From: a virus
Virus record (IMG/VR): IMGVR_UViG_3300011116_000669
Coordinates: 1 to 24,954 of that record
Length of the DNA stretch: 24,954 bases
Reading direction: 5' to 3' (one strand)
The notes under the pieces are model-generated. The model searched no databases and was not told where the DNA came from. It saw nothing but the letters and a program-made list of their open reading frames with translations. Below, in pieces: positions 6,635 to 14,314 of the stretch. The position numbers and the translations under genes were made by a program. The first letter of the stretch is position 1. Every line of letters starts with the position of its first letter.

Positions 6635-8428
6635 TTAACCATCACAACTTACACAATCGGGGTCAGTTGCTCTTGCTGCTATATCACCCCTTAATACTGA
6701 TTCAGTTCTCATATAGTATAAAGTTTTGATTCCTTCTTTCCAAGCTTCCAAGTGAACTTGATTTATCCACTTTGGAGATGCTTGTGATGGGAACGCAAGA
6801 TTCAACGATACGGACTGGTCAATGTATTGTTGCCTAATCCCAGCTTGCTTTATTAATTCTAATTGATTGATTTCCTTAAATGTTTTATACACATCTTTTA
6901 CCCAATCAACTTCTTTATTTTGGATTGCGGTTTCGGGAATCTCCTGAATGTTTATTAGTTTGTTTCCCAAAAATCCCCACTTTTCTAACTCATCAATCCC
7001 TTGAACCGAACCGCCATCTTCTAAAATCTTATCCCAAGTTTCTTTGTTATTGATTCCAATTTTACGAAGAACCTTTTCCAACTCAGGATTCTTACGAATG
7101 AATGTTCCTTTTGAGGTTTGCTCCGTAAATACATTCGCTGCCCAAGGTTCAATACCCGGTGAGATATTACCACTTAACTTTGAATTAGACACCGTTGGTG
7201 CTATTGCCCTCAAGTGGGTATTCCGCATTTCAGTTCCAACACACCATAGAGGTTCACCATATTCTTTGGCTAAATCTCTACTTGCTCTTTCGCTTTCAAT
7301 CTTTATTTGTGAGAATATCTTCCTCGTTTCAAATTGAGCGGGCAATCCTTCAAATGAAATACCCCTTTGTTGTAAATAAGTATGCCACCCAAGAACACCC
7401 AATCCCAATGCTCTTCCCTTTTCAGCAGAACGAACTGAGTTTTCAAATCCTCTCATATTCTTTGCTTTCTGAATGAACTCTTCTAATACCCCATCCAAAA
7501 ACCAGATAGCAGTATAAATCAAATCAGTATCTTTCCACTCATCGTATTTTGCAAGATTGAGTGATGATAAACAACATACAAACGAATGTGATTCATCGGT
7601 GTGTAAAGCGATTTCAGAGCAAATATTGGTCATAAACACCTTCAACCCATTTTTCTTATACGCCTCTGGGTTTTGTTTGTTTACATTTCCCTTATACATA
7701 ATATAAGGTTCACCTGTTGCTTTTCTCTTCTGCAATAACTTACCCCACTTTCTTCTTGCTTCTTCATCCCCATCCTCCAACTTACGCATAAACTTATCAC
7801 CCACAACTGCGCATTGATGTAGATTAAGAGATTGACGATTCACATCCCCCTTTGGTTCTCTGATTTCCAACCACTCTTCAAAATCTTTATGCTCAATGTT
7901 TAGATTAACTGATGCTGCTCCTCTACGAACTGCTCCCTGATTTGTTGCAAGGATAGTAGAATCAAATATTTTACAAAATGGAACAATACCATCGGATGTT
8001 CCGTTTCCAGTGATTTTACTTCCCGCAGGTCTTATCATATTGATACCAATACCAACACCACCACCATGCTTCGCAAGTAACATCATTTCTAAATTCTTCT
8101 GTCCAATTTCTTGAATAGAATCACCTACATCAATACCAAAACAGGAAATAGGTAATCCCCTATCTGTCCCCGTGTTTGATAAGACAGGTGTAGCAAGGTT
8201 TAACCAACCACGCCATATATAATCAAAAAACTTTGATGCAAGTTGTGGTTTATCCAATCTCCTTGCTACCGCAGTACATACCCTCCAATACGCATCTTTG
8301 GGTTTCTCTCCTGCTAAAACATAACCTTTTGATATTGTTTTTAGGTAAACTTCAGTATGTCCCCAAGCGGGGTAATCAACTTCTTTTTCCCATCCTAATT
8401 CTTCTGCTATTTTATCTGCTGTATTCAT
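6635..8428 (-). CDS. nrdA: Class I ribonucleotide reductase, large (alpha) subunit
   Basis: A 597-residue catalytic subunit that reduces ribonucleotides to deoxyribonucleotides. Visible active-site features are the redox cysteine in ISCFG (Cys96), the catalytic NICSE block (Asn268, Cys270 as thiyl site, Glu272) and the second redox cysteine at 285 or 286 in SFVCCLSSLNL. The radical-transfer tyrosine pair YYMRTES (571-572) and a C-terminal cysteine pair CVSC (592, 595) for reduction by thioredoxin are also present. It is shorter than the roughly 750-residue E. coli and T4 proteins because the N-terminal ATP-cone is absent: the barrel domain starts almost at once. It would therefore lack the overall dATP off-switch. 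AAGGA lies 4 bases before the ATG at 8428. The gene follows the small subunit by 12 bases. Confidence 0.95.
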   Translation of the reverse strand: MNTADKIAEELGWEKEVDYPAWGHTEVYLKTISKGYVLAGEKPKDAYWRVCTAVARRLDKPQLASKFFDYIWRGWLNLATPVLSNTGTDRGLPISCFGIDVGDSIQEIGQKNLEMMLLAKHGGGVGIGINMIRPAGSKITGNGTSDGIVPFCKIFDSTILATNQGAVRRGAASVNLNIEHKDFEEWLEIREPKGDVNRQSLNLHQCAVVGDKFMRKLEDGDEEARRKWGKLLQKRKATGEPYIMYKGNVNKQNPEAYKKNGLKVFMTNICSEIALHTDESHSFVCCLSSLNLAKYDEWKDTDLIYTAIWFLDGVLEEFIQKAKNMRGFENSVRSAEKGRALGLGVLGWHTYLQQRGISFEGLPAQFETRKIFSQIKIESERASRDLAKEYGEPLWCVGTEMRNTHLRAIAPTVSNSKLSGNISPGIEPWAANVFTEQTSKGTFIRKNPELEKVLRKIGINNKETWDKILEDGGSVQGIDELEKWGFLGNKLINIQEIPETAIQNKEVDWVKDVYKTFKEINQLELIKQAGIRQQYIDQSVSLNLAFPSQASPKWINQVHLEAWKEGIKTLYYMRTESVLRGDIAARATDPDCVSCDG

Positions 8429-8440
8429 CGTATCCTTAAA

Positions 8441-9433
8441 TTAAAATATATCACCCCAATCTTCACCTTCACCTGCTTTACTATAATCGGTTGGCCTCAT
8501 AGCAAAGAAATCAGTATGAGTCAATCCTCCCGTAAGGTGGTAAAACCACTCTAAATTACCTGCACTAACTTTATCATACTCAAATATGGGGTCATAACCT
8601 AATTCAACCAATTTTTCGTTAGCTCTTTGTTTTATAAACTCTTTTAAATCTACCGCTGATAGGTTTTCTAAATCACCCATCTCAAACATCTTATCAATAA
8701 ACTTTAGTTCCATCTCCACCATCAACTTTGCAGCAACCTCTATATCGTTTCTTACCTCACCCAATAGTTCAGGAAATTCTTCACACATATGTCTGAATAA
8801 CCTACATCCCATTTTAGAGTGTAAAGATTCATCCCTAACCGACCATTTCATCTGCTGACCTATTCCTTTGAGGAGGTTTCTCATCTGAAACGAATAAAGG
8901 ACTGCAAACGATGAATACAAAGATACTCCCTCTGCAAACGCTGAAAAGATTGCCAAACTACGGCCTACCTCTGCTCTTGCTTTTGGATTTGTTTGTAACT
9001 CTTCAGGTGTCCAATTTGCTGATACTTGTGTTAGGAATTCAAATTTTTCTTTGATTTCTGGCTCATGCATAAATGCAGCAAAATCTTCTAATCCCAATGT
9101 TTCATTAAGATAGGAATACGCAGTTGCGTGGATTGTTTCTTGCGAACCAAACGCCATAGCCATCTGCCGTATTTCATGTTTTGGAAACCACTTTGTAACC
9201 ATCCCTGTCCAATAATCAGAAACAGCGCATTCGGTTTGAGCGAACCCTAATAAGATATTACCTACTAAATTCTTTTCATGCTTCTTTAAATTTTCTTTCC
9301 AATCCTTCACATCCCCTTGCATCGGAATTTCGGTATGTAACCAAAAGGCCTGCATTTGGGGTAGCCATCCATCAGTATAATATTCTGGATATTCAAATGG
9401 TTTAAACGGTATTCTCTCTTCAAATAATCCCAT
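8441..9433 (-). CDS. nrdB: Class I ribonucleotide reductase, small (beta) subunit
   Basis: A 330-residue radical-generating subunit. The diiron ligands of the ferritin-like fold can be placed: Glu68 (AQTECAV), Glu99 and His102 (SQETIHATAY), Glu168 (SAFAEGVSL), and Glu202 and His205 (RDESLHSKMG). Tyr106 is in the place of the radical tyrosine, so a tyrosyl-radical class Ia-type enzyme is expected. The acidic, aromatic end (GEGEDWGDIF) matches the flexible tail that docks into the large subunit. A strong ribosome binding site (AGGAG, 6 bases from ATG) supports the start at 9433. It forms a two-gene unit with nrdA and probably the thioredoxin gene. Confidence 0.95.
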   Translation of the reverse strand: MGLFEERIPFKPFEYPEYYTDGWLPQMQAFWLHTEIPMQGDVKDWKENLKKHEKNLVGNILLGFAQTECAVSDYWTGMVTKWFPKHEIRQMAMAFGSQETIHATAYSYLNETLGLEDFAAFMHEPEIKEKFEFLTQVSANWTPEELQTNPKARAEVGRSLAIFSAFAEGVSLYSSFAVLYSFQMRNLLKGIGQQMKWSVRDESLHSKMGCRLFRHMCEEFPELLGEVRNDIEVAAKLMVEMELKFIDKMFEMGDLENLSAVDLKEFIKQRANEKLVELGYDPIFEYDKVSAGNLEWFYHLTGGLTHTDFFAMRPTDYSKAGEGEDWGDIF

Positions 9434-9458
9434 AATAATCTCCTAAAAATTTTGTGTG

Positions 9459-9466
9459 TAAATATA
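9459..9466 (-). promoter_or_regulatory. Possible -7 promoter element for nrdB
   Basis: TATATTTA on the minus strand, one base off TAnnTTTG, lies in the 41-base gap upstream of nrdB and would give a leader of about 19 bases containing the AGGAG site. No TTTG is found 19-21 bases upstream (TGAT instead), so this is weak. Confidence 0.4.
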
Positions 9467-9474
9467 AATACATT

Positions 9475-10833
9475 TTAAAACCCAATATCACCTTTCATAT
9501 CTTTGTATTTTTGTAATAAATTTTTTCTTACCAAAGTTCCCCCATCTTTCATCTCTTTTTGGGTGTTTTGACCATCAATAGAATTATCATTGTATATCAA
9601 AATTTGCCCATTTGAAAAATTAGCTTTTGAAGGAAATGTCATTCCATCAGGTCCAAATCGGTTTTTAATAACATGCCATCTCCCCGTCCCTGCTAACTTA
9701 TCATCAATCTTCCTACTCAATGAAACTACGAAATCAGCAGTCATCAATTTGGAAAAAGAACCTGCGATTGATGTTCCCGTAATTACATCCTGCTCAGCAC
9801 CACTACGATTAATCTGCGACGCGGTATATAATGGAACACCATACTCCCCTGCCATACCCCTTAAATCCACTATCAACTCTTCCAAAACCTCATATCTTTT
9901 TTCTTTAGCAGAACCTTTTAACAAATCAGCGTAATCCACCACAATTACATCAGGCTTCTTACCCTGTAGTATCATCCTATCTATATGCGCTTTTAAAGCA
10001 TTCAAACCAGCAGCACCTGAATTAAACCCTTTAATAACCAAATCACCTTTTAATGAACCCACCACCCTTTCAACCTCTTCCATATTGTACTTTAGGTTGG
10101 GTATAGGTATCCCAGTGAAAACGGAATCAAATCGTTGCCCCACCATTGCCTCTGATAATTCCAATGTATAATACACTACGGTCTTACCACCCTTAACAGC
10201 GTTTGCCGCAACATTAACCAATGACCAGGACTTACCAATACCAGGCGGTGCTGCGAATATTATTAACTCACCCATTCCAAATCCACCCTGTGTAATTTCA
10301 TCTATAACATCCCACCCAGTTGGTATTGGATTTCTTGCTAAATCTTCATATCTTTGAGTTATCATTATCTTATACTCATGCCCAACATCCGTTGGTTGAC
10401 CTGCTTTCATAGCAGTATCAATTGTTGATTTTATCTTATCATACTTACCCTGCTCTAAAAGTGGTATTGAATCTAAGATAGCTTGTTTAAGTGATTGATT
10501 TGTGCAAAAGTTTAAAGTTTCTTCTTTTACATAATCTAAATCATCTGATTCTAAATCCCGCCAAACCTGTTTTAAGGTATCTATTACTGATGTTTTTAGA
10601 ATATCCCTCTCAATGGGGCTTATCTTCGTTTTAAGAACATCTAATGTTGGTTTGGATTCGTAGGTATCTATGTACTCTAAAATCGTTTTACACAACCACT
10701 CAGAGGCTTCTGAGTCAAAATACTGCGGTTTTAGTATATCGTATATCTGCCTACTAAAAACCATATCCGATAATAAAGCGGATAAGATTTTAGTTTGAAA
10801 CCCCGTTCCAAATTTACTTCCAAATTTTTCCAT
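9475..10833 (-). CDS. Replicative DNA helicase, DnaB / T4 gp41 type
   Basis: A 452-residue hexameric helicase of the RecA-fold SF4 family. An N-terminal helical domain (about 10-130) with the DnaB-like opening (KILSALLSDMVFSRQIYDIL) is followed by the motor domain from about 170. In the motor domain are Walker A (APPGIGKSW, 195-203), the H1a strand with YYTLELSE (221-228), Walker B (VIVVDYADLL, Asp300), the TASQINRSG sensor (337-345) and the arginine-finger region KNRFGPDG (390-397). It would unwind the fork with the polymerase and SSB nearby. The ATG at 10833 is only 6 bases from a promoter -7 element, so this gene may make a leaderless transcript. It is also reachable from the upstream 5' nuclease gene. 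Confidence 0.93.
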   Translation of the reverse strand: MEKFGSKFGTGFQTKILSALLSDMVFSRQIYDILKPQYFDSEASEWLCKTILEYIDTYESKPTLDVLKTKISPIERDILKTSVIDTLKQVWRDLESDDLDYVKEETLNFCTNQSLKQAILDSIPLLEQGKYDKIKSTIDTAMKAGQPTDVGHEYKIMITQRYEDLARNPIPTGWDVIDEITQGGFGMGELIIFAAPPGIGKSWSLVNVAANAVKGGKTVVYYTLELSEAMVGQRFDSVFTGIPIPNLKYNMEEVERVVGSLKGDLVIKGFNSGAAGLNALKAHIDRMILQGKKPDVIVVDYADLLKGSAKEKRYEVLEELIVDLRGMAGEYGVPLYTASQINRSGAEQDVITGTSIAGSFSKLMTADFVVSLSRKIDDKLAGTGRWHVIKNRFGPDGMTFPSKANFSNGQILIYNDNSIDGQNTQKEMKDGGTLVRKNLLQKYKDMKGDIGF

Positions 10834-10839
10834 ATGATA

Positions 10840-10870
10840 CTAATATACAACCTTATTTGGTTTTTTCAAA
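10840..10870 (-). promoter_or_regulatory. Bacteroidetes-type promoter (class 2) for the helicase gene
   Basis: Minus-strand TTTG (10867-10870), 19-base spacer and TATATTAG (10840-10847). The spacer shares ACCAAAT and GTTG next to the -7 element with the SSB promoter at 13841-13872. The -33 element lies inside the end of the 5' nuclease gene. Six bases separate the -7 element from the ATG. Confidence 0.72.
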
Positions 10871-11905
10871 ATTATTTTTTAAAAGATTATCCAATCTCAT
10901 AAAACTATTCCTTAACCACGAATCTACATTCGCAAAAGCAGTATATAACTTATCATACATAAACATTTTTTTAAACTCCAATAGATTTAACTTTGGATGC
11001 GTATTATCCAATACATCTCTCACATTTGAAATGATTGATGTTGATATTTCGGGTAATTTTAATTGCATCAAATCGTAGTTTAATTCTATGGTTTCTACTG
11101 ATTCCAATAATTTTTTTGATAGTTTATCATCGCATCGTTCTTTAATTCCAGTGATAAACCCATTATAATCCAACTCCCCATCATTTAAGAAATCCATTTT
11201 ACCTAAAATAGTTTTCTTACCAATCCCATTCACACCTTTAATATTATCCGATGAGTCGCCCATAATAACCCTATACCAAATAAGGTTTTGAGGCATTACA
11301 CCCCACTCTTCTTTGACAAGCGATTCATCGTACATTATTTTTTTGATAGGTGAATAAACCTTAATTCTTTCATTCACCAATTGTAAAAAATCTTTATCAG
11401 ATGATAGTAATATCACCTCATTTTTAAAATAGTGGTTAGCCATCCAAGCCATCAAATCATCTGCTTCTACATAATCTACCTGCAAAAGAGTTACGGGTAG
11501 GTTTTGAAGATACTCATACAAACGAATGAATTGCTTACGCATAGATTCCTGCTGGTCTTCTATATCTTCATATCCCTGCAATCTATTCAGGCGTGTAAGG
11601 CCTGTTCTACCACCTTTATAATCGGAGTACATTTTTTTCCTCCGATGCGAACCACCCTTACCATCAAACACAATGATAACACGGGTAGGGTTCAAATTTC
11701 TAATAGTGGCTGCGGTGGATAACAGGAAGCCTGTTATACCACCACAGTGTTCACCATCATCGTTGAGAGCAGGGACTGCTCCGAAAACTCGGATGTACAT
11801 ATTCAACCCATCAATGATAAGGACTTTATCATTTAAGTTTTGATTTAAAACCTGTTGGTTTTCTTGTCCCAACTTACTCAACAAATCTTTGTAGTTCTTA
11901 GTCAT
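10853..11905 (-). CDS. 5' nuclease, T4 RNase H / flap endonuclease family
   Basis: A 350-residue 5'-3' nuclease that would remove RNA primers from Okazaki fragments and process flaps. The acidic metal ligands are all visible: Asp32 (LIIDGLNMYIR), Asp81 (IIVFDGKGGS), Glu147, Asp149 and Asp150 (VEADDLMAW), Asp170 and Asp172 (SSDKDFLQL), and Asp217 and Asp220 (MGDSSDNI). They are followed by the helix-3-turn-helix DNA-binding motif GVNGIGKKT (224-232). Basic residues at 88-98 (HRRKKMYSDYK) form the usual arch region. The ATG at 11905 overlaps the recombinase stop by 8 bases; a TTG at 11908 is less likely. The adjacency of recombinase, nuclease and helicase suggests one replication operon. Confidence 0.92.
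   Translation of the reverse strand: MTKNYKDLLSKLGQENQQVLNQNLNDKVLIIDGLNMYIRVFGAVPALNDDGEHCGGITGFLLSTAATIRNLNPTRVIIVFDGKGGSHRRKKMYSDYKGGRTGLTRLNRLQGYEDIEDQQESMRKQFIRLYEYLQNLPVTLLQVDYVEADDLMAWMANHYFKNEVILLSSDKDFLQLVNERIKVYSPIKKIMYDESLVKEEWGVMPQNLIWYRVIMGDSSDNIKGVNGIGKKTILGKMDFLNDGELDYNGFITGIKERCDDKLSKKLLESVETIELNYDLMQLKLPEISTSIISNVRDVLDNTHPKLNLLEFKKMFMYDKLYTAFANVDSWLRNSFMRLDNLLKNNFEKTK
11714..11743 (-). other. Strong hairpin inside the 5' nuclease coding sequence
   Basis: GGTGG-ATAACAGG, loop AAG, CCTGTTAT-A-CCACC: 13 base pairs with one bulged base and a 3-base loop, in the first fifth of the gene. Seen directly in the sequence; its function is unknown. Confidence 0.6.
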
Positions 11906-13031
11906 CAAAATCGGATAGTTCTATATTATCAACATTTGCTTCATCGGATGCTTCTTTGTACGAAAGAATGTAAGAATTACAAATTTCGTTGTAGATTTTT
12001 TCCCTCACATCAGGACGAGTCTGAAGAATATCAGGAAAATTCTTTGCTTGAAACTTTATTTCTTCACCAGTTTCGTTATCCACCCAAGTATACCACGCAC
12101 CACTTTGATTGGCTAACTTATAGTTTTTCATCATTTCTAACCAAGAACCTAAGTTATCAATACCACTATCAAAGTAAATATCGTAATCAATTGAGCGTAA
12201 TGGTGGGCCCATTCGGTTTTTAATAACCTGTGCTCTGGTTTTAATACCAATCACCTGTTCCACACCACCAACTTTTGCTTTCAACTGACCCATTTGTTTC
12301 AAACGGATTCTACAACTTGAATGGAATGCGATTGCTTTACCACCAGATGTAGTCCACGGGTCGCCAAAGCTTACCCCCATCCTGGTCCTTAATTGATTTG
12401 TAAAGATAAGAGTGATTCTTTCTCTACCAATTAAGTTGGTGATTTTACGCATTGCTTTTGAAATAATAATTGCTTTTTGAGTTGCGTATCCCGCCTGGTC
12501 ATAATCAGCCGAAATCTCAACCTTTGTTGATGCACCTGCTACGGAATCCACTACAATTGTAACCAACTTCTTTTTATCGGATTTTCTTACCGAATCAATA
12601 ATTGAATCAATTGCTTCAAAAATATCTTCCACCGTTTCCAATGGAACATACAACATCTTTTTCAAATCAACACCAATCGCTGCCAAAAACTCCTGATTAA
12701 GTGCGTTTTCAGTATCAATATACACACCCAATCCACCCCTCTTTTGCGTATCCGCAATTGAGTGGGCCGCTACTAACGATTTACCACTACCTTCTAGCCC
12801 TGTAATTTCACAAATTCTTCCAACAGGCAAACCACCATTGGTTCGGTTTGAAATAGCCAAATCTAACATTTCAGAGCCAGTAGACACCCACTCGTCTAAG
12901 TCGGTGGGTGTCTGCTCTGAACCATCTAAATAATAAGCTACTTTGTGTTGGGATTTGAATTTCTTATTAAGATTATCAGCGAGTATGGTAGATAGCTCAT
13001 CACGAACTATATCTACTTTAGGTTTACTCAT
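11898..13031 (-). CDS. uvsX: UvsX/RecA-type recombinase
   Basis: A 377-residue strand-exchange protein. Walker A is GLEGSGKS (78-85) and the catalytic glutamate is in YIDTENALN (Glu108). Walker B is LVTIVVDSVAG (Asp162). The L2 region TNQLRTRMGVSFGDPWTTSG (211-230) is followed by GGKAIAFHSSCRIRL, as in RecA proteins, and the C-terminal KNRMGPP matches the RecA KN-type loop. The protein would coat single-stranded DNA with the adjacent gp32-like protein and drive recombination-dependent replication and repair. The ATG at 13031 lies 5 bases after the SSB stop and has no Shine-Dalgarno sequence, so translation is probably coupled. A strong hairpin covers codons 38-54. Confidence 0.93.
   Translation of the reverse strand: MSKPKVDIVRDELSTILADNLNKKFKSQHKVAYYLDGSEQTPTDLDEWVSTGSEMLDLAISNRTNGGLPVGRICEITGLEGSGKSLVAAHSIADTQKRGGLGVYIDTENALNQEFLAAIGVDLKKMLYVPLETVEDIFEAIDSIIDSVRKSDKKKLVTIVVDSVAGASTKVEISADYDQAGYATQKAIIISKAMRKITNLIGRERITLIFTNQLRTRMGVSFGDPWTTSGGKAIAFHSSCRIRLKQMGQLKAKVGGVEQVIGIKTRAQVIKNRMGPPLRSIDYDIYFDSGIDNLGSWLEMMKNYKLANQSGAWYTWVDNETGEEIKFQAKNFPDILQTRPDVREKIYNEICNSYILSYKEASDEANVDNIELSDFDD
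12871..12920 (-). other. Long hairpin in the recombinase coding sequence
   Basis: In the mRNA sense the arms TCAGAGC-AGACACCCAC and GTGGGTGTCT-actg-GCTCTGA pair over 10 + 7 base pairs with a 4-base bulge and a 12-base loop. It spans codons 38-54 of the recombinase gene. Two of the three strongest inverted repeats I found are in this replication operon. Confidence 0.7.
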
Positions 13032-13036
13032 ACTGA

Positions 13037-13798
13037 TTAATCGTTAAAAAGGTCGTCAAATGCTTCTTTTACCGAACTAGCTTTCGTTGTTGTTGGTGTG
13101 GATTCTACAACTGCAGGTTGTTCTGCTTTTGCTTCTTCTTTTACCTCACCAGTTTCCAACCAAACCTCCAACATAGCCTTCAACTCATCATAGGTATGTC
13201 TTTTGAAAATGGTTGTTAAATCAGCTTGACTTTTTACCAACTGAACGATATTCTTATCTTCAGTCATAGGTGTGGTATTTGGTTTTACCCTAATAAATGT
13301 TTCAGGATAAGATTTACCAACCTCTGCGGCTGATTTGAATTCTACAGTGATATCCCTACCACTCATTGGGTCGGTCAAATCACCATAATCTGGGTCTGCG
13401 AAGAACGCAAGGATTTCTTGGTAAACCTGCTTACCAAAACCCCAAAATTTTACACCCTCGGATTCCTCACCTCTTACCAAAATAGGAACATAAGTTCTCA
13501 TCTTTGGTGTCAGCTTCTTAGAGAGATTGTAATCTTCCCTATCCTTTGTTGCTTTCAATTGCTCTGAAAATTCAACGATAGGGTCTTTCTCACCAAAAGA
13601 AATGGGTGATAGAATCGTCTTACCACCAAAATCAAAGTGGAAATACAACTCAATAAAAGGGTTTTCTTTGTTGTGCACATAAGGCACTAATCGGATTTGC
13701 TGCTTACCTGGATTCGGTTTCCATAAGGTATCAGTCTTTTGTACTTTTGTTTGAAGTGAATTCAAACGGTTTCGGATTGCATTTAAGTCAATTGCCAT
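13037..13798 (-). CDS. gp32-like single-stranded DNA-binding protein
   Basis: A 253-residue protein in the position and style of T4 gp32. It has a short basic N-terminus (DLNAIRNRLNSLQ) for cooperative self-contact, a beta-rich core (residues about 30-185, with IRLVPYVHNKENPFIELYF, then KFWGFGKQVYQEI), and an acidic, flexible tail ending KEAFDDLFND, which recruits partner proteins in this family. It contains no cysteine, so the zinc site of T4 gp32 is absent. I chose the ATG at 13798 over a TTG at 13828 because GGAG lies 5 bases upstream. The recombinase follows 5 bases after its stop. A promoter overlapped by a palindrome precedes it. Confidence 0.85.
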   Translation of the reverse strand: MAIDLNAIRNRLNSLQTKVQKTDTLWKPNPGKQQIRLVPYVHNKENPFIELYFHFDFGGKTILSPISFGEKDPIVEFSEQLKATKDREDYNLSKKLTPKMRTYVPILVRGEESEGVKFWGFGKQVYQEILAFFADPDYGDLTDPMSGRDITVEFKSAAEVGKSYPETFIRVKPNTTPMTEDKNIVQLVKSQADLTTIFKRHTYDELKAMLEVWLETGEVKEEAKAEQPAVVESTPTTTKASSVKEAFDDLFND

Positions 13799-13840
13799 AA
13801 TTACTCCATTTTTTAATAGGTTAAACAAAAATTATAGTCA

Positions 13841-13872
13841 CTAATATACAACATTTGGTTGACAATTCCAAA
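13841..13872 (-). promoter_or_regulatory. Bacteroidetes-type promoter (class 2) for the SSB operon
   Basis: Minus-strand TTTG (13869-13872), 20-base spacer, TATATTAG (13841-13848), predicted leader of about 37 bases with a GGAG site. The region just upstream of the -7 element resembles that of the helicase promoter. Confidence 0.78.
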
Positions 13873-13876
13873 TGTT
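13850..13876. promoter_or_regulatory. Operator-like palindrome across the SSB promoter
   Basis: AACATTTGG and CCAAATGTT are perfect 9-base inverted arms around a 9-base centre. They cover the -33 element and nearly the whole spacer. A dimeric repressor bound here would block the promoter. It is not followed by a T-run on the minus strand, so it is not a standard terminator for the upstream gene. Confidence 0.55.
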
Positions 13877-13903
13877 TTTTCAAAAAAATTATTTTTTATT
13901 TTT

Positions 13904-14293
13904 TTAATCTAAATTCTCTACTCTATAAATAGTGGTTCGCATAAATTTAAAACTATCATCAGAGGTTAATAATACTCCATTTTTATAATCATCCCAATTC
14001 AACATATAGTTCTTATCTAATATACCACCATTTAACGATTGAATAAGCCTGTTAAGGGCGTTTATCGTATATAAGGTGTTTGTTTCTCTTTTTCTATGAA
14101 CCATAATTGTATTTGGTAAAAATTTTGATGACGGTGATGGAATGATATTGTAGCTGATAACCAACTCTTCTGAATTTTCTAAAGTCAATACGAATATCTT
14201 CTTACTGAAAAGAGTAAATCCAGTTTTTATAGTACCTAAATCAGAATCGCATTTGGGTTCGGTTGTAAATGTTATCAGTAATTGTGTTTTCAC
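13904..14293 (-). CDS. Unknown protein (129 aa), GTG start
   Basis: A 129-residue protein of unknown function. It begins with beta-like strands (KTQLLITFTTEP, then KIFVLTLENSEELVISYNII), has a basic segment (VHRKRETNTLYTINALNRLI) and ends with a mixed region containing NWDDYKNGVLL. The pattern of short strands and one helix suggests a small compact domain. The start is GTG at 14293: GGAG lies 6 bases before it. An ATG 5 bases further upstream is in another frame and stops after 18 codons. It sits between the 586-aa gene (21-base gap) and the SSB promoter, so it is probably the last gene of that transcript. Confidence 0.78.
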   Translation of the reverse strand: MKTQLLITFTTEPKCDSDLGTIKTGFTLFSKKIFVLTLENSEELVISYNIIPSPSSKFLPNTIMVHRKRETNTLYTINALNRLIQSLNGGILDKNYMLNWDDYKNGVLLTSDDSFKFMRTTIYRVENLD

Positions 14294-14314
14294 TCATAGC
14301 TCCGTAAGTTATTT

